Numbered from the stretch's first letter, positions 46,065 to 56,025 are shown. The stretch is 64,000 bases of DNA from Rubellicoccus peritrichatus (GCF_033100135.1 NZ_CP136920.1:4273001-4337000); one strand, 5' to 3'. Notes: generated from the letters alone by a model not told the origin. Program-made: numbers and translations.

Positions 46065-47270
46065 ATGAAACTACTGAGCAATGTAAAGAAGCTAGCCGCA
46101 TTCTCGGCTGCAACTACCCTACCCATTTTTTCATTAACAGCAGCCAACTGGGCGCAAGACGCTACCGGGACTTTTAACTGGGAAGATGCTGTCAACTGGT
46201 CGACAAACCCCAGTCCAGCTCCAGGTGACACTGGAGCCGCAACAGGAGAAATAGCGAACATCCTGTCTGGCAGCTTACAAAATCGAAATTTAGTCGTCGA
46301 TATTAACTCAAATCTTCCAGTAGCCACTGGCAACGTAAGGATAGATGCTTCCCAAGGAGCAACAGCATCCAATGTTCTAAATATAAATAATGGCGGTACG
46401 CTAAATGCAAATAATACCACGACAACACTCCTCACTCTCAACGAAGGAGGCACCAACAACCCGGGAGCAAGTGCGACCATAAATGTCTTTACCGGCGGCA
46501 CACTGAATGCGTCGCAAATCCGCCTTGCACGTGACGAAGGAACTTCCTCAGTGAATGTTAACGGCGGCGCAGTCAACTGGACAGGCGGAGGCGGTGGGGC
46601 TCCCTTTGCAATGCGTACTGATTCAGCTAACGCGACTGCAGAACTGAACATCAGTAATGGAGGTACATTCACTTCAGATAATAATGGTGCGCAGTTTCTG
46701 ATGGGCTCAGCAACCTCGCTAGTCACCGTATCAGGAAGCAGCACTTTTCAAATGCTAGGTAATTCCGGCGTAGGCGGAAGAGCTATCTTAAACATGAATA
46801 CTCCCAACGCAGTCGCCACTGATACCAAGATAAGTCTGGATGGCAGCTCTGCTACCTTCGTCGTTGAAGACATTAATCTCTTCAGCCAAACAGTCTCAGG
46901 AAGTATGGCGACTCTGGAACTCACTGCCGATTCGGCAGGTGTTTCCACTGTAGACATAATCAATAGTGGTAATATTAATCTAAGTAGCGATGGAACTACG
47001 AACTCTATTCTTGATCTGGACCTCACCAATTACAATTTAGCAAACGGCACCAGTCTCGTTATTGCCGATTATACAAATGGGAATTACAATGGCGGAACCT
47101 TTGACACAATTAATGTAACTGGTGCCAATTTTGACAGCATTGACTATCTGACAGGCAGCTTGATCACCGTAAATGTGACAGCTGTCCCAGAACCAGCAGC
47201 TTACGCTTTGCTCTTTGGAGTAACTGGTTTAGTATTCGGAGTAATTCAGCGTCGCAAGAGCAGTAAGTAA
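46065..47270 (+). CDS. PEP-CTERM sorted exported protein, beta-helix-like
   Basis: The 401-residue protein has a signal peptide (KLAAFSAATTLPIFSLTAANW), then a low-complexity Asn/Thr/Gly-rich passenger with NNGG and GGTLNA/GGTFTS repeats typical of a right-handed beta-helix (autotransporter-like strand-rich repeats). It ends with VPEPAAYALLFGVTGLVFG and then IQRRKSSK: the PEP motif, a membrane helix and a basic tail recognised by exosortase. Probably anchored or released at the outer envelope or in extracellular matrix. A strong terminator follows. Confidence 0.9.
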   Translation: MKLLSNVKKLAAFSAATTLPIFSLTAANWAQDATGTFNWEDAVNWSTNPSPAPGDTGAATGEIANILSGSLQNRNLVVDINSNLPVATGNVRIDASQGATASNVLNINNGGTLNANNTTTTLLTLNEGGTNNPGASATINVFTGGTLNASQIRLARDEGTSSVNVNGGAVNWTGGGGGAPFAMRTDSANATAELNISNGGTFTSDNNGAQFLMGSATSLVTVSGSSTFQMLGNSGVGGRAILNMNTPNAVATDTKISLDGSSATFVVEDINLFSQTVSGSMATLELTADSAGVSTVDIINSGNINLSSDGTTNSILDLDLTNYNLANGTSLVIADYTNGNYNGGTFDTINVTGANFDSIDYLTGSLITVNVTAVPEPAAYALLFGVTGLVFGVIQRRKSSK

Positions 47271-47296
47271 GTCCAACTGCAAAACTTTCACTTTCT

Positions 47297-47329
47297 GTCG
47301 CAATGCTCATAAAGCGTTGCGACTTTTTT
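47297..47329 (+). terminator. Rho-independent terminator after PEP-CTERM gene
   Basis: GTCGCAATGCT-CATAA-AGCGTTGCGAC forms an 11-bp stem with one G-T pair, followed directly by TTTTTT, 26 bp past the stop codon at 47270. Confidence 0.9.
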
Positions 47330-47490
47330 GTACATTCAGCAATCAATGCGATGCTTTGCTGAGGGTTTAAATCTGAAATGCCAAGCATATTTGATGAACC
47401 GATTATTTAATAGTTAAGCACTATTCAGGATACAAAAACGCTAGACATAAACCGTAAAAATAACATTTATAAATCAAACAATCACTCATC

Positions 47491-48309
47491 ATGCCACAAA
47501 AGAAATCGAGTAAACCAAAGACACGCTACCAAAAGTTCATGGCGCAATTGCGCAGAAATCAACGTGACGGCAAAGGGCGCCCGCTCGTATTGTCGGAAGG
47601 TGACTCGTGGTTCGCATTCCCCAAGGAGCTAAGGCCCAGCACCATTGATGTCGTGGACAAAGAACTCGACTTGGTCTTAATGAGGCTTGAAGCAAACGGC
47701 GATGAGGTTAGCGCGATGCTAACTGGTAAGCAACGCCAGCGCCTAAAGTGGTATCTGAAACGCTGGCCGTTTGATATTCTTCTCTTTAGTGGAGGCGGAA
47801 ATGATGTCGTTGGAGACAAACTCTATCCGCTGATCAATACCGTTTCTAATTCCGCCCCTTGGGAGGAAGCCATCAATAAAGAAGCGATGGATGCAGCATT
47901 TACATTAATTGAATTCCATTACCGCGAGTTAATCGATATTCGCAATACACTACGCCCAAACTGCCAGATCATAACACACTGTTATGACTATCCCATTCCA
48001 CGAGAAGATGGCTCAATCCAATGTCTCAATCAAGGACTGATCGGACCGTGGATATGGCCGGCACTTAATGAAAAAGGATTAACTGATCCGCAAAAGCAAA
48101 GAAAGTTCGCCAAGTGGCTTCTTCAGCAACATCGAAAAGTCCTGAAGAAAATAGAGGCGCAACATCCCAATTTTCATCTAGTGGACACTGCTGGAACTCT
48201 GGCTGATGATGAATGGGGCGATGAAATCCATCCAACTAAAAACGGCTTCAAAAAAGTTGCTGGTCTGATCGGCGAGGAAGTCATCAAGCACTTCCCCACG
48301 GCAAAATGA
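47491..48309 (+). CDS. SGNH/GDSL-type hydrolase-like protein
   Basis: The 272-residue protein shows the SGNH blocks: block I LSEGDSWFAFP (catalytic Ser in GDSW), block III LLFSGGGNDVVG (Gly/Asn oxyanion residues) and block V DEIHPTKNG with the Asp-x-x-His dyad. The N-terminus is strongly basic (KKSSKPKTRYQKFMAQLRRN) with no signal peptide, so it is cytoplasmic. SGNH enzymes act on esters or acyl groups; the substrate is not indicated. It converges on the acetyl esterase gene with a 24-bp gap. Confidence 0.85.
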   Translation: MPQKKSSKPKTRYQKFMAQLRRNQRDGKGRPLVLSEGDSWFAFPKELRPSTIDVVDKELDLVLMRLEANGDEVSAMLTGKQRQRLKWYLKRWPFDILLFSGGGNDVVGDKLYPLINTVSNSAPWEEAINKEAMDAAFTLIEFHYRELIDIRNTLRPNCQIITHCYDYPIPREDGSIQCLNQGLIGPWIWPALNEKGLTDPQKQRKFAKWLLQQHRKVLKKIEAQHPNFHLVDTAGTLADDEWGDEIHPTKNGFKKVAGLIGEEVIKHFPTAK

Positions 48310-48333
48310 TCATAGGATCTAAATCAACTCAAC

Positions 48334-49299
48334 TTACAGCCACTCGCTAAGAAATTTAAAAACCCGGTCATCCCAATCAGGGAGTGCTTCGTGACCGTGA
48401 TCATAATAGATCGTGGCGTCCTTAGGAGCTGTAATCTTGTTGTAAGCCGCAAATTGAGTCGAAGGTGGGCAGACCTGATCCATCAAGGTGATTCCCATGT
48501 GGGTCTGCGCCTTGATCCGAGGAGCAAGATACTGCACGTCAATATAGCCCAGTGTTTCAAAAATCTCATGCTCGCGTTGATGCGTGGGATCTATCTGCCG
48601 GAAAAAAGTGCGAATCTCTTCGTAGGCTCGCTCAGCAAGGTCCATTTGCCAGACACGATAGTAGTCCGACAAAAACGGAAAACATGGCGCAGCCTTGGCG
48701 ATTCGTGGTTCGAGCGCGGCGCAGGCAAGCGTTAATGCCCCACCCTGACTTCCTCCCTGCACTGCGACACGAGAGGCATCAACTTCAGGCATATCCATGA
48801 CCAAACCAGCCAATTGGGCGGTATCAAGAAAGATGGAGCGGAAGTTAAGTTTCTCAGGACCATCACGAAGCCCTCGAATAATGTGACCATTGTGCGTGCT
48901 TAGCGTGGCGGTCGCTGCCTCCTCCGAGAGACCTGCCTGCCCACGGCAATCCATCGCCGCCACAACAAAACCAGACGAGGCCAGTGCTAACAAACCAGTC
49001 CATTGGCCACTGGAACCCGTATATCCGTGAAAATTGACCGACGCGGGACACCCACCATTGGGGATGCTCTTAGGAATCAGAAGCTTGGCATAAACCCGTG
49101 CTCCACCAACACCCGTAAAACGATAATCATAACAATCAACCACAGGCGACGAGAAATCGGCCGCAGTCCGTTCGGGAGCAGCATCAACTGCGTGCATCTC
49201 AGCGAGTGCCTTATCCCAATAGGCGTCAAAGTCACCGGGCCTTGGGTTCTGGCCTTGATACGTTTTCAGTTCTTCAAGTGGGTAATCAAATGCTGGCAT
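48334..49299 (-). CDS. Acetyl xylan esterase / cephalosporin-C deacetylase (CE7) family
   Basis: The 321-residue protein begins MPAFDYPLEELKTYQGQNPR, like CE7 esterases, and has the RGQ motif in AMDCRGQAG, the nucleophile elbow VQGGSQGGALTL, and a C-terminal YYDHGHEALPDW with the catalytic His. It removes acetyl groups from carbohydrates or short esters and is cytoplasmic (no signal). I use ATG 49299; an in-frame codon at 49314 would add five residues. It fits the polysaccharide-use theme of the region. Confidence 0.92.
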   Translation of the reverse strand: MPAFDYPLEELKTYQGQNPRPGDFDAYWDKALAEMHAVDAAPERTAADFSSPVVDCYDYRFTGVGGARVYAKLLIPKSIPNGGCPASVNFHGYTGSSGQWTGLLALASSGFVVAAMDCRGQAGLSEEAATATLSTHNGHIIRGLRDGPEKLNFRSIFLDTAQLAGLVMDMPEVDASRVAVQGGSQGGALTLACAALEPRIAKAAPCFPFLSDYYRVWQMDLAERAYEEIRTFFRQIDPTHQREHEIFETLGYIDVQYLAPRIKAQTHMGITLMDQVCPPSTQFAAYNKITAPKDATIYYDHGHEALPDWDDRVFKFLSEWL

Positions 49300-49420
49300 A
49301 TGCTCACCGATCAAAATAGCTCAATCCAACTCGGCAAACATATTTGTGGATAAATGGGAAATGATCACATGACGTTCAAGCTTGCGCCCTAGGAGCAATT
49401 TTTAGTGTGATCCCGGTGCT

Positions 49421-50806
49421 TTGTTAACCGAAAACACTTATATCCATCGCCTTATTCTTTGCGGTCTTCTAATCATGCTGGGCAGTGCCTGTGTAGAAGC
49501 TGCGCCGCGCCACGCACGTTCTTCATTCACAGTTGAGAAAACCGAACCGGGATTCCAGAATCTACTCAACTCAGTGGTCCGGCTGGATGTCTGGGAAACC
49601 GTCTTCAAAGCCGGAAGAGAACAGACGGCACATGGCGTTGGCAGTGGTGTTATTATGACGGATGAGGGCTACATACTGACCAATGCCCACGTTGTGAACC
49701 CTTACGCTGAACGCATCTGGGCTACCTTAAACAATCTGGAGCGCGTACCAGCAACACTGGTAGGCTGGGATCATTGGACGGATTTGGCCGTGATTAAACT
49801 CGATGTCGATGAGCTTAAGGCCAAAGACATGGATTTCTCCTGGGGAAAATTCGGAGATTCTTCAAAGCTCATTCCGGGCGAAACCGTCTACGCTGTGGGA
49901 ACTCCAAACGGCCTCGCTCGAACCGTAACGCGAGGCATTATATCCAACACCAATCGTTTTTTCGAAGGAGCGCAAGTGGGTCGCGGTTATGAAACCGGAT
50001 ATTTCAACACCTGGCTTCAGACTGACGCTGCGATCAATCCCGGAAACAGTGGTGGCCCGCTGGTTTTACCCGATGGCGACGTCATCGGCATCAACACTCG
50101 CGGTTATCTTGGAGCCAACAATCTTGGTTTTGCCGTTCCTTCCAACATAGCCAAACGAGTCATGGAGGAGCTGATTGAAAAGGGCTCAGTTACTCGTAGC
50201 TACACCGGCATTGTTCCGGGTCCAATGCAGGATCTTGAAGAATTTTTTGATGTCGAGTTGAACAAAGGCATGCTTGTTCAAAGCATCGACCCAGGGTCAC
50301 CAGCCGAAGATGCCGGTCTGCGCCCAAGTGACATTATATTGACAATAGACGGCACATCAGTCGATGGACGTTTTCCTGAACAGCTTCCCGAAATCCAAAA
50401 AAGGATAGCCGAACGCCCCGTCGGTTCAACGATTCTGATTGATGTTAAGCGCGGCGATGAAGTGCTGCCTCTGGTCGTCACGACAGAGGAGCTGCAAAGT
50501 CGCGTTGGGCACGAAGCTGCTCTTGAAGACTGGGGTATCAGTGTCCAGAAAGTCTCAAGAGCCGTTGCCCGTGAACAGCAATTAAAGTCCTCCGATGGCG
50601 TCTATGTCGTAGGCACTCAACGCGCCTTCCCTGCAGCAGAAGCCGGCATCCGGTCGGGCGACATCATCACCTCAGTCAACCGGAAGCCAATAGTCACTCT
50701 AGAAGACCTCGAAGCTGCATATGAACAATACGTTGAAAACCCCGATCGGGTCCTGATGGAGATCACGCGCAACCACCAGGTCAGCTTTGTGGTGATGAAA
50801 CCCTAG
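49421..50806 (+). CDS. HtrA/DegP-like periplasmic serine protease with two PDZ domains
   Basis: The 461-residue protein starts at TTG 49421 (a stop lies six codons upstream and no ATG precedes the signal peptide LILCGLLIMLGSACVEAAP; a weak lipobox may instead make it a lipoprotein). The trypsin-like domain holds His in LTNAHVV, Asp in WTDLAVIKLD and Ser in INPGNSGGPL; two PDZ domains follow (about residues 255-350 and 370-455, with GMLVQSIDPGSPAEDAGL and GVYVVGTQRAFPAAEAGI). It would degrade or refold damaged envelope proteins. A hairpin-bearing repeat array follows. Confidence 0.94.
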   Translation: MLTENTYIHRLILCGLLIMLGSACVEAAPRHARSSFTVEKTEPGFQNLLNSVVRLDVWETVFKAGREQTAHGVGSGVIMTDEGYILTNAHVVNPYAERIWATLNNLERVPATLVGWDHWTDLAVIKLDVDELKAKDMDFSWGKFGDSSKLIPGETVYAVGTPNGLARTVTRGIISNTNRFFEGAQVGRGYETGYFNTWLQTDAAINPGNSGGPLVLPDGDVIGINTRGYLGANNLGFAVPSNIAKRVMEELIEKGSVTRSYTGIVPGPMQDLEEFFDVELNKGMLVQSIDPGSPAEDAGLRPSDIILTIDGTSVDGRFPEQLPEIQKRIAERPVGSTILIDVKRGDEVLPLVVTTEELQSRVGHEAALEDWGISVQKVSRAVAREQQLKSSDGVYVVGTQRAFPAAEAGIRSGDIITSVNRKPIVTLEDLEAAYEQYVENPDRVLMEITRNHQVSFVVMKP

Positions 50807-50840
50807 GCTTGGCCTCTAAGGTGTGTCAAAATGTCCGCAG

Positions 50841-50970
50841 GCTTGGTGCGTCAGAGTAAGCCGCTTACACTGCCTATACAAGCTGGCTTGGTGCGACGCA
50901 ACAAGCCCCTTACTCTGTCTCTTCAAGCGGCTTAGTCTGTCAAAGTAAGCCGCTTGCACAGGCAGGTTTG
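50841..50970. repeat. Three imperfect 44-45-bp tandem repeats with an 11-bp perfect hairpin
   Basis: Units start with GCTTGGTGCG (50841), GCTTGGTGCG (50886) and GCTTAGTCTG (50930), each continuing with an AAGCC-C-CTT block. In the last, CAAGCGGCTTA (50924-50934) and TAAGCCGCTTG (50946-50956) form a perfect 11-bp stem. A further degenerate unit may begin near 50807. There is no T-run. The array fills the first half of the 365-bp gap between the protease and the VOC gene; the rest (50976-51171) shows nothing distinct. Confidence 0.7.
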
Positions 50971-51171
50971 CTAATTCTGTACAATTCGCATTAGCACGAT
51001 CAGTAAAAACAACTTTAGTTTCTCTCAATTGAAAAACCACATAGGATAATGGAGAACCCTTTTGTTTTTGCTCAAATGATTGCCTTCGTCTCACAATATT
51101 GAGTATCTCTAATAGATAACTTTCAACAAACCATTCAGGACTCACATATAGAAATTTCAAAACCCACAACC

Positions 51172-51639
51172 ATGCCAGCACCACAAAACTTACCCAAGGG
51201 ACACCACTCAGTAAACGCGTCACTCAATTTCAATTCCACCAAGGACGCCCTCGCCTTCTATCAAAATGCATTCGGCGCGGAGCAACTTGCCTGCGTCGAA
51301 GTCGGTGGAAAAGTCATGCATGCAGAGATTCTTATTGGTGACTCAGCTGTGATGATGTCAGATGAATCAATCGAAATGGGTGCACCGAGTGCAGCTACGG
51401 TAGGTGCTTCGCCAACGATGCTTCGAATCCAAACAGATGACGTTGATAAAATGTTCCAGCAGGCAGTCGATGCTGGTGCCAACGCATTAATGCCGCCAAC
51501 GGACATGTTCTGGGGAGATCGCATCTCGAGTATTGCAGACCCATTTGGCTACCGCTGGAATATCGTCACGAAAATCAAGGACGTTCCTCCTGAAGAAATC
51601 CAGCAAATGGCCGAACAATTCTTTGGCGGCGGAGCTTAA
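51172..51639 (+). CDS. VOC-superfamily (glyoxalase/PhnB-like) protein
   Basis: The 155-residue protein is a single VOC domain pair: SLNFNSTKDALAFYQNAFGA, then VMHAEILIGDSAVMMSDE, and DMFWGDRISSIADPFGYRWN, the last block being characteristic of PhnB-like proteins. VOC proteins bind a metal and act on small carbonyl, aromatic or antibiotic compounds, but many PhnB-type members have no known substrate. Its stop overlaps the stop of the convergent nucleoside-phosphorylase-like gene by 4 bp. Confidence 0.9.
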   Translation: MPAPQNLPKGHHSVNASLNFNSTKDALAFYQNAFGAEQLACVEVGGKVMHAEILIGDSAVMMSDESIEMGAPSAATVGASPTMLRIQTDDVDKMFQQAVDAGANALMPPTDMFWGDRISSIADPFGYRWNIVTKIKDVPPEEIQQMAEQFFGGGA

Positions 51640-52451
51640 AGCTTTTCAAGCAATCCTCCCAATAGTTCGGCCCGTTCATGCTTGTGGGATGGTTTTGATT
51701 TGAGTGCTTGATCCAATTGCTCTTTGGGGAAACAGGCACTTGTCCATTTTGCCAAAGCCACTGCATTTTCCAATTGAACTTTCTGCGTCGCAGTCAGTCG
51801 CCAGGTCTCAACCAAACGATCGATCAATGTGCTTTCATCTTTGGATAGTCCGGTGACTTCTCGAGCTGTAACAGAATTGGCTCGCTCGACGACATTTAGC
51901 ACCTGCTCCAATGAAGCTTCGATCCAGGATTCGCAGTTGGACAGGCTGAGCTTGTTTCCTTCCAAATGATCGGAAACAACCTTTAAGCTAAGTATTCGAT
52001 GTGAAGGCAAGAAGGCAGAAGCCGCTTGGTAAAAACCGGCAACTTCCATATCAATTAACTCAGAAGAAACCTCTCCAGCGAAATCCTTCACGGGTTTTGG
52101 GTGAGTCACACAGGTTGCTTCTGGCAAGTCATGGCGAAATAGAATTTCGGGGAAGAATTCACGCCCAGATGACGCATCAATAATACGGTTGATCAAAAAC
52201 AGGCTGCCGCACTCAATTGACTTGTCGCAACACCCTGCCAATCCAAGGTTTACGGCTATACTATCAGGCCCAGCAAGGGTCAGTAAATGACTCGTAGCTG
52301 TAGCTGAAGCGTTCGCACCGACCCCGCAAATCGCTAAAGAAGTATTTTCCCCGCTGAATACAGAGAAACGCACATCTGTCTGCATCTGCTTTAGCCTCAA
52401 ACGGCGAGCAAGTGGCCTTCCTTCTACAGGGAGTGCAGTAACGAAAATCAT
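51636..52451 (-). CDS. Nucleoside phosphorylase / MTA-SAH nucleosidase-superfamily protein
   Basis: From ATG 52451 (MIFVTALPVEGRPLARRLRL) the 271-residue product has the PNP_UDP_1 pattern: AICGVGANASATATSHLL, INLG-like segment AVNLGLAGCC, and ELIDMEVAGFYQAASAF, in which the Met-Glu pair binds ribose and a downstream Ser-Asp (VVSDHLEG) serves as the base contact. Upstream frame extension to 52721 overlaps the divergent histone-deacetylase-like gene and is rejected. The last 60 residues are an extra helical tail. The nucleoside or futalosine-like substrate cannot be assigned. Confidence 0.8.
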   Translation of the reverse strand: MIFVTALPVEGRPLARRLRLKQMQTDVRFSVFSGENTSLAICGVGANASATATSHLLTLAGPDSIAVNLGLAGCCDKSIECGSLFLINRIIDASSGREFFPEILFRHDLPEATCVTHPKPVKDFAGEVSSELIDMEVAGFYQAASAFLPSHRILSLKVVSDHLEGNKLSLSNCESWIEASLEQVLNVVERANSVTAREVTGLSKDESTLIDRLVETWRLTATQKVQLENAVALAKWTSACFPKEQLDQALKSKPSHKHERAELLGGLLEKL

Positions 52452-52556
52452 ATTTGGCACATTAATAGCAAGAAACTCTGCATGAATGACGTCAAGTGTA
52501 GTGAAAGGTTGATGGCGACTTGCCTTTCTCTCGCCTGATGCAAAATTCAAAAAAAC

Positions 52557-53459
52557 ATGCGCTGCTTCTATCACCCAGATTACTTTCTTCCATTGCCGGA
52601 AGGACATCCCTTTCCGATGGAAAAATTCCCGGAGGCACATGATATCATTGTCAACAAATGCGCAGAGATTGAAGTTATCCATGTCGAACCAGCATCGATG
52701 GAGCAATTGCTTTGTGTGCATGACAGAAAATACCTTGAGGCCATTCGCGATGGAAAACTGACGCGTTATGACCGCAATCGACTGGGGTTACCGCACGATC
52801 CACGTCTTCTCGAGCGATCGGCTATGGAAACCTCTGGAACTATCCAAGCAGCAGAAGCAGCATTGAAAGATGGTATTGCTGCGAATCTTGCCGGAGGCAC
52901 TCACCATGCATTTGCCAACCGCGGATTGGGCTTTTGCGTTCTGAATGACATAGCCGTGTCAATAGTCAACCTGCGTCATCGAGATCCGGAATTGCATGTA
53001 ATGGTCATCGATACAGATGCTCATCAAGGCAATGGCACCCACGCCCTGCTGCGCGAAGACCTTTTTGCTTTCACCTACTCTATCCATGTTGGAAAGAATT
53101 ATCCTGCCCAAAAGGAACCAGGTGACTATGATGTTCCTTTGCCGCGTTGGGTTGAAGGGGCTGAGTATCTTCGTAGCCTGGAAAAAACACTTCCAGAAAC
53201 CTTCCATCGTGCGGAGCCTGACTTGATCTATTGGATCGCTGGAGCCGATCTGCACATCGACGATCGCTTCGGCCAAATGAAACTCACCGAAGCAGACATG
53301 GCGACACGTGACGCATTTGTGCTCGATCTTGTTCGCTGCTGGGAAATACCGGTCGTGATCCTCTACGGTGGTGGTTACAATCGCTCAGCAGGCATGACAG
53401 CCCGACTACATGCGAATACCGTCCTCATGGCTCAACAGTTTACGATGAGCCCACAATAA
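52557..53459 (+). CDS. Histone deacetylase-like amidohydrolase
   Basis: The 300-residue protein has the arginase/deacetylase layout of class I/II HDAC relatives: CVHDRKYLEAIRDGK, AGGTHHAFANRGLGFCVLND (active-site His pair), VIDTDAHQGNGT with Asp and His zinc ligands, AGADLHIDDRFG with the second Asp, and a GGGYN loop with the transition-state Tyr position. Bacterial members deacetylate acetylated proteins, polyamines or metabolites. It is divergent from the nucleosidase-like gene with 105 bp between starts. Confidence 0.92.
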   Translation: MRCFYHPDYFLPLPEGHPFPMEKFPEAHDIIVNKCAEIEVIHVEPASMEQLLCVHDRKYLEAIRDGKLTRYDRNRLGLPHDPRLLERSAMETSGTIQAAEAALKDGIAANLAGGTHHAFANRGLGFCVLNDIAVSIVNLRHRDPELHVMVIDTDAHQGNGTHALLREDLFAFTYSIHVGKNYPAQKEPGDYDVPLPRWVEGAEYLRSLEKTLPETFHRAEPDLIYWIAGADLHIDDRFGQMKLTEADMATRDAFVLDLVRCWEIPVVILYGGGYNRSAGMTARLHANTVLMAQQFTMSPQ

Positions 53460-53478
53460 CCTGCTTTGAATTGAACTC

Positions 53479-53871
53479 TTAACCGGCTACTTCCTTAACC
53501 TCATCTTCTTCGTCAAATAACTCTGTAACGGCAGACCTTAATTCACGAATCGAAAAAGGTTTCTGCAGGACACAAGTGGCCCCAGCCTCAAGTGCTTTTT
53601 GCAGCAAGCCCAATCCGTGCCCACTGAAAGCGAGTATACGCATATCATTATCGCAGTAGCGAATTTGACGAATAAGTTCGATACCTGTCATCGTAGGCAT
53701 CACCAAATCAGTAACAACCGCTTGAAATCGACTTGGATTCTCATGAATCAAAGCCAGTGCTTCGTTTGCATCGGTTGCTGCTTCAACGTGGAAACCCGAT
53801 CTTTCGAGAATTCCTCGCATCATTTCAACCAGCGTAGAGTTATCCTCAACGACTAGAATCGTATGTTGCAT
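53479..53871 (-). CDS. Stand-alone receiver-domain response regulator
   Basis: The 130-residue protein is only a CheY-like receiver: acidic pair in LVVEDNSTLVEMM, phospho-acceptor Asp in AVVTDLVMPTMTG, Ser/Thr position in ILAFSGHG and the conserved Lys in VLQKPFSIREL, with a short acidic tail. No output domain or adjacent kinase is present, so it may be the phosphate acceptor of a distant hybrid kinase. It converges on the HDAC-like gene with 19 bp between stops. Confidence 0.93.
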   Translation of the reverse strand: MQHTILVVEDNSTLVEMMRGILERSGFHVEAATDANEALALIHENPSRFQAVVTDLVMPTMTGIELIRQIRYCDNDMRILAFSGHGLGLLQKALEAGATCVLQKPFSIRELRSAVTELFDEEDEVKEVAG

Positions 53872-54087
53872 ATTAGTAGTAAGGGTATGATTAGGTTTAG
53901 CAAGTATGTGGTATGCAAAAAGACATAACCACTCTATCGAAATTCTCCAGCTATAATTGCAACATACCCACTTTTATAAGAGATTTCACAATTGCTTTAC
54001 CATTCAGGGCATTCCCCTAGATGCTCAAGGGGCAAATTTGTAGTTTAAATGGAAGATAATACCGAATAAGACTCTGCCTGGAGGCAC

Positions 54088-54124
54088 AAAAAAAGCGGCA
54101 GCGATATGAATAAATCGCTGCCGC
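54088..54124 (-). terminator. Rho-independent terminator after gnd
   Basis: On the minus strand GGCGGCAGCGAT-TTATTC-ATATCGCTGCCGC is followed by seven T. It ends the 6-phosphogluconate dehydrogenase transcript about 20 bp past the stop codon. Confidence 0.92.
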
Positions 54125-54142
54125 CCTAAAAAGACAAAGAAA

Positions 54143-55645
54143 CTAGGCTTCCAACTGCGGCCGATCAGCTTCTGGCCAGTCAATATGATAAAACTGCCCA
54201 CGTGGCTTGTCAGTTCGCTCATAGGTATGGGCACCAAAAAAGTCGCGCTGAGCCTGAAGCAGGTTCTGTGGTAAATACTCTGAACGATAGCTATCAAAGT
54301 ATGCCAATGCACTGGAGAAACATGGCAGTGGAACACCAGACTTAACGCCTACTGCCACAACTTCGCGCCAGTTTTCCTCAAGATCGGTAACAGTTTGCTT
54401 GAAATATGGATCGAGAAGGAGATTCGCCAATTCAGCATCAGCATCATAGGCTTCCGTGATCTTCTGAAGGAACCCTGCACGAATAATGCAACCGCCACGC
54501 CAGATTTGTGCAATTTCACCAAAGTTCAGGGTCCACTTAAACTCGTTCTGAGCTTCACGCATAAGCTGGAAGCCTTGAGCATAGGAACAGATCTTCGAGC
54601 AATAAAGTGCATCGTGAATCTGCTGAATCAAGGCCTGCTTGTCACCGGAAAATTCCTTAACCGGGCCAGTCAGAATCTTTGAAGCGGCTACGCGCTCCTC
54701 TTTCACTGCACTTACACAGCGAGAAAATACCGCTTCTGCCACCGTCGGAGCAGGCACACCCATGTCAAGTGCACTAATACTGGTCCATTTACCTGTGCCC
54801 TTTTGGCCGGCTGTATCGAGCACAATATCCACAAAATCCTTGCCTGTCTCAGGATCCTTCTGAGCCAGAACTTCTGCAGTAATTTCAATAAGGAAACTAT
54901 CGAGCAAACCAGTATTCCACTGCTTGAAAACGTCAGCAATCTCAGGTGCAGACATACCGAGGAGGCGACGCATGAGATCGTAAGCCTCGCAAATCATCTG
55001 CATATCACCATATTCGATGCCATTGTGCACCATCTTGACGTAGTGCCCTGCCCCATCACTGCCAATGTAAGCAGTGCAAGGAACGCCACCTTCGACAGGC
55101 TTTCCTGGAGCAGCTCCTTCTAAGGGCTTACCAGTTTCAGCATCAACCTTGGCTGCAACTGCTTCCCAGATAGGCTTGAGGTGATCCCAAGCTTCCTGTG
55201 TACCACCAGGCATCAGGCTAGGCCCAAAGCGTGCCCCTTCTTCACCGCCGGAAACACCGCTCCCAATAAAGCGTAGTCCCTTTTCAGTAAGGTCATTTTC
55301 GCGACGAATGGTGTCGTGCCAATAAGCATTACCACCATCAATAATAATGTCTCCCTCCTCCAGCAGAGGAACCAAACCGTCGATAACAGCGTCAGTTGCA
55401 CGACCTGCCTGGACCAAGATGATAATCTTGCGCGGGCGCTTCAAACTGGCGACAAACTCCTCCAGCGTTGGGCATCCGACGACTCCGCCAGGTGTATTCG
55501 GGTTTTCAGCGACGAACTCCTCCATTTTGGAAGTCGTTCGGTTGTAGACCGAGATTTTGTAGCCGTGGTCGGCTATATTAAGGGCGAGGTTTTGACCCAT
55601 AACGGCGAGGCCGATGAGTCCGATATCGGAAGTAGCTTCAGACAT
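54143..55645 (-). CDS. gnd: 6-phosphogluconate dehydrogenase, decarboxylating (long NADP-type form)
   Basis: The 500-residue enzyme has the N-terminal [20 protein letters not shown] loop with VYNRTTSK after beta-2 (Arg/Thr/Ser, typical of NADP use), [44 protein letters not shown] with catalytic Lys, and QKGTGKWT. It converts 6-phosphogluconate to ribulose 5-phosphate, CO2 and NADPH in the pentose phosphate pathway. An insertion of about 20 residues (around [16 protein letters not shown]) precedes the conserved [13 protein letters not shown] second, short-form enzyme lies about 1 kb away. Confidence 0.96.
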   Translation of the reverse strand: MSEATSDIGLIGLAVMGQNLALNIADHGYKISVYNRTTSKMEEFVAENPNTPGGVVGCPTLEEFVASLKRPRKIIILVQAGRATDAVIDGLVPLLEEGDIIIDGGNAYWHDTIRRENDLTEKGLRFIGSGVSGGEEGARFGPSLMPGGTQEAWDHLKPIWEAVAAKVDAETGKPLEGAAPGKPVEGGVPCTAYIGSDGAGHYVKMVHNGIEYGDMQMICEAYDLMRRLLGMSAPEIADVFKQWNTGLLDSFLIEITAEVLAQKDPETGKDFVDIVLDTAGQKGTGKWTSISALDMGVPAPTVAEAVFSRCVSAVKEERVAASKILTGPVKEFSGDKQALIQQIHDALYCSKICSYAQGFQLMREAQNEFKWTLNFGEIAQIWRGGCIIRAGFLQKITEAYDADAELANLLLDPYFKQTVTDLEENWREVVAVGVKSGVPLPCFSSALAYFDSYRSEYLPQNLLQAQRDFFGAHTYERTDKPRGQFYHIDWPEADRPQLEA

Positions 55646-56025
55646 AATAACTTACACGTGTTGGATTTTCTCAAAAGAAGAAAACAAGTGACCTGCAGAC
55701 GACAAGCATTTTCTTTGAAAAGGCATCTTTAGCTTCTTCACGAAACTTCAATATAATAGCCACTTTGATTCCGAATAAGCGAAGCATGACATATATTGTG
55801 TGAGTAATCCTGAGCTTCTTAGTTATAGTAAATAGAAACAAACTTTGAGGAAATCACCTTAAGTATTTGAGCCATTGGACGTAAAATAAGAATGAATTTA
55901 GCATATATTTTACACTTCAAAGCTATTTTAAAGGATTCCTACTCTAAGAATTAAGGTTTTTTTGATTTGCACATGGGGTCGAATATGTCATAAACATGTT
56001 AAAAATACAATCACACTACCATACT
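55646..56025. promoter_or_regulatory. Divergent AT-rich spacer between gnd and a PEP-CTERM gene
   Basis: This 380-bp spacer is expected to contain both promoters. I found no convincing operator, and no sigma-54 element of the TGGCAC-N5-TTGC type known from some PEP-CTERM genes. The reading frame of the PEP-CTERM gene is open back to an ATG at 55996. Confidence 0.3.

Noticed and set aside
50816-51223. 135-codon minus-strand ORF between the protease and VOC genes
   Set aside because: It overlaps the tandem hairpin repeats and the start of the VOC gene, and its translation is not protein-like.
52452-52721. 90-residue N-terminal extension of the nucleoside-phosphorylase-like gene
   Set aside because: It would overlap the divergent HDAC-like gene; the family fold begins at MIFVTALPVEG (52451).
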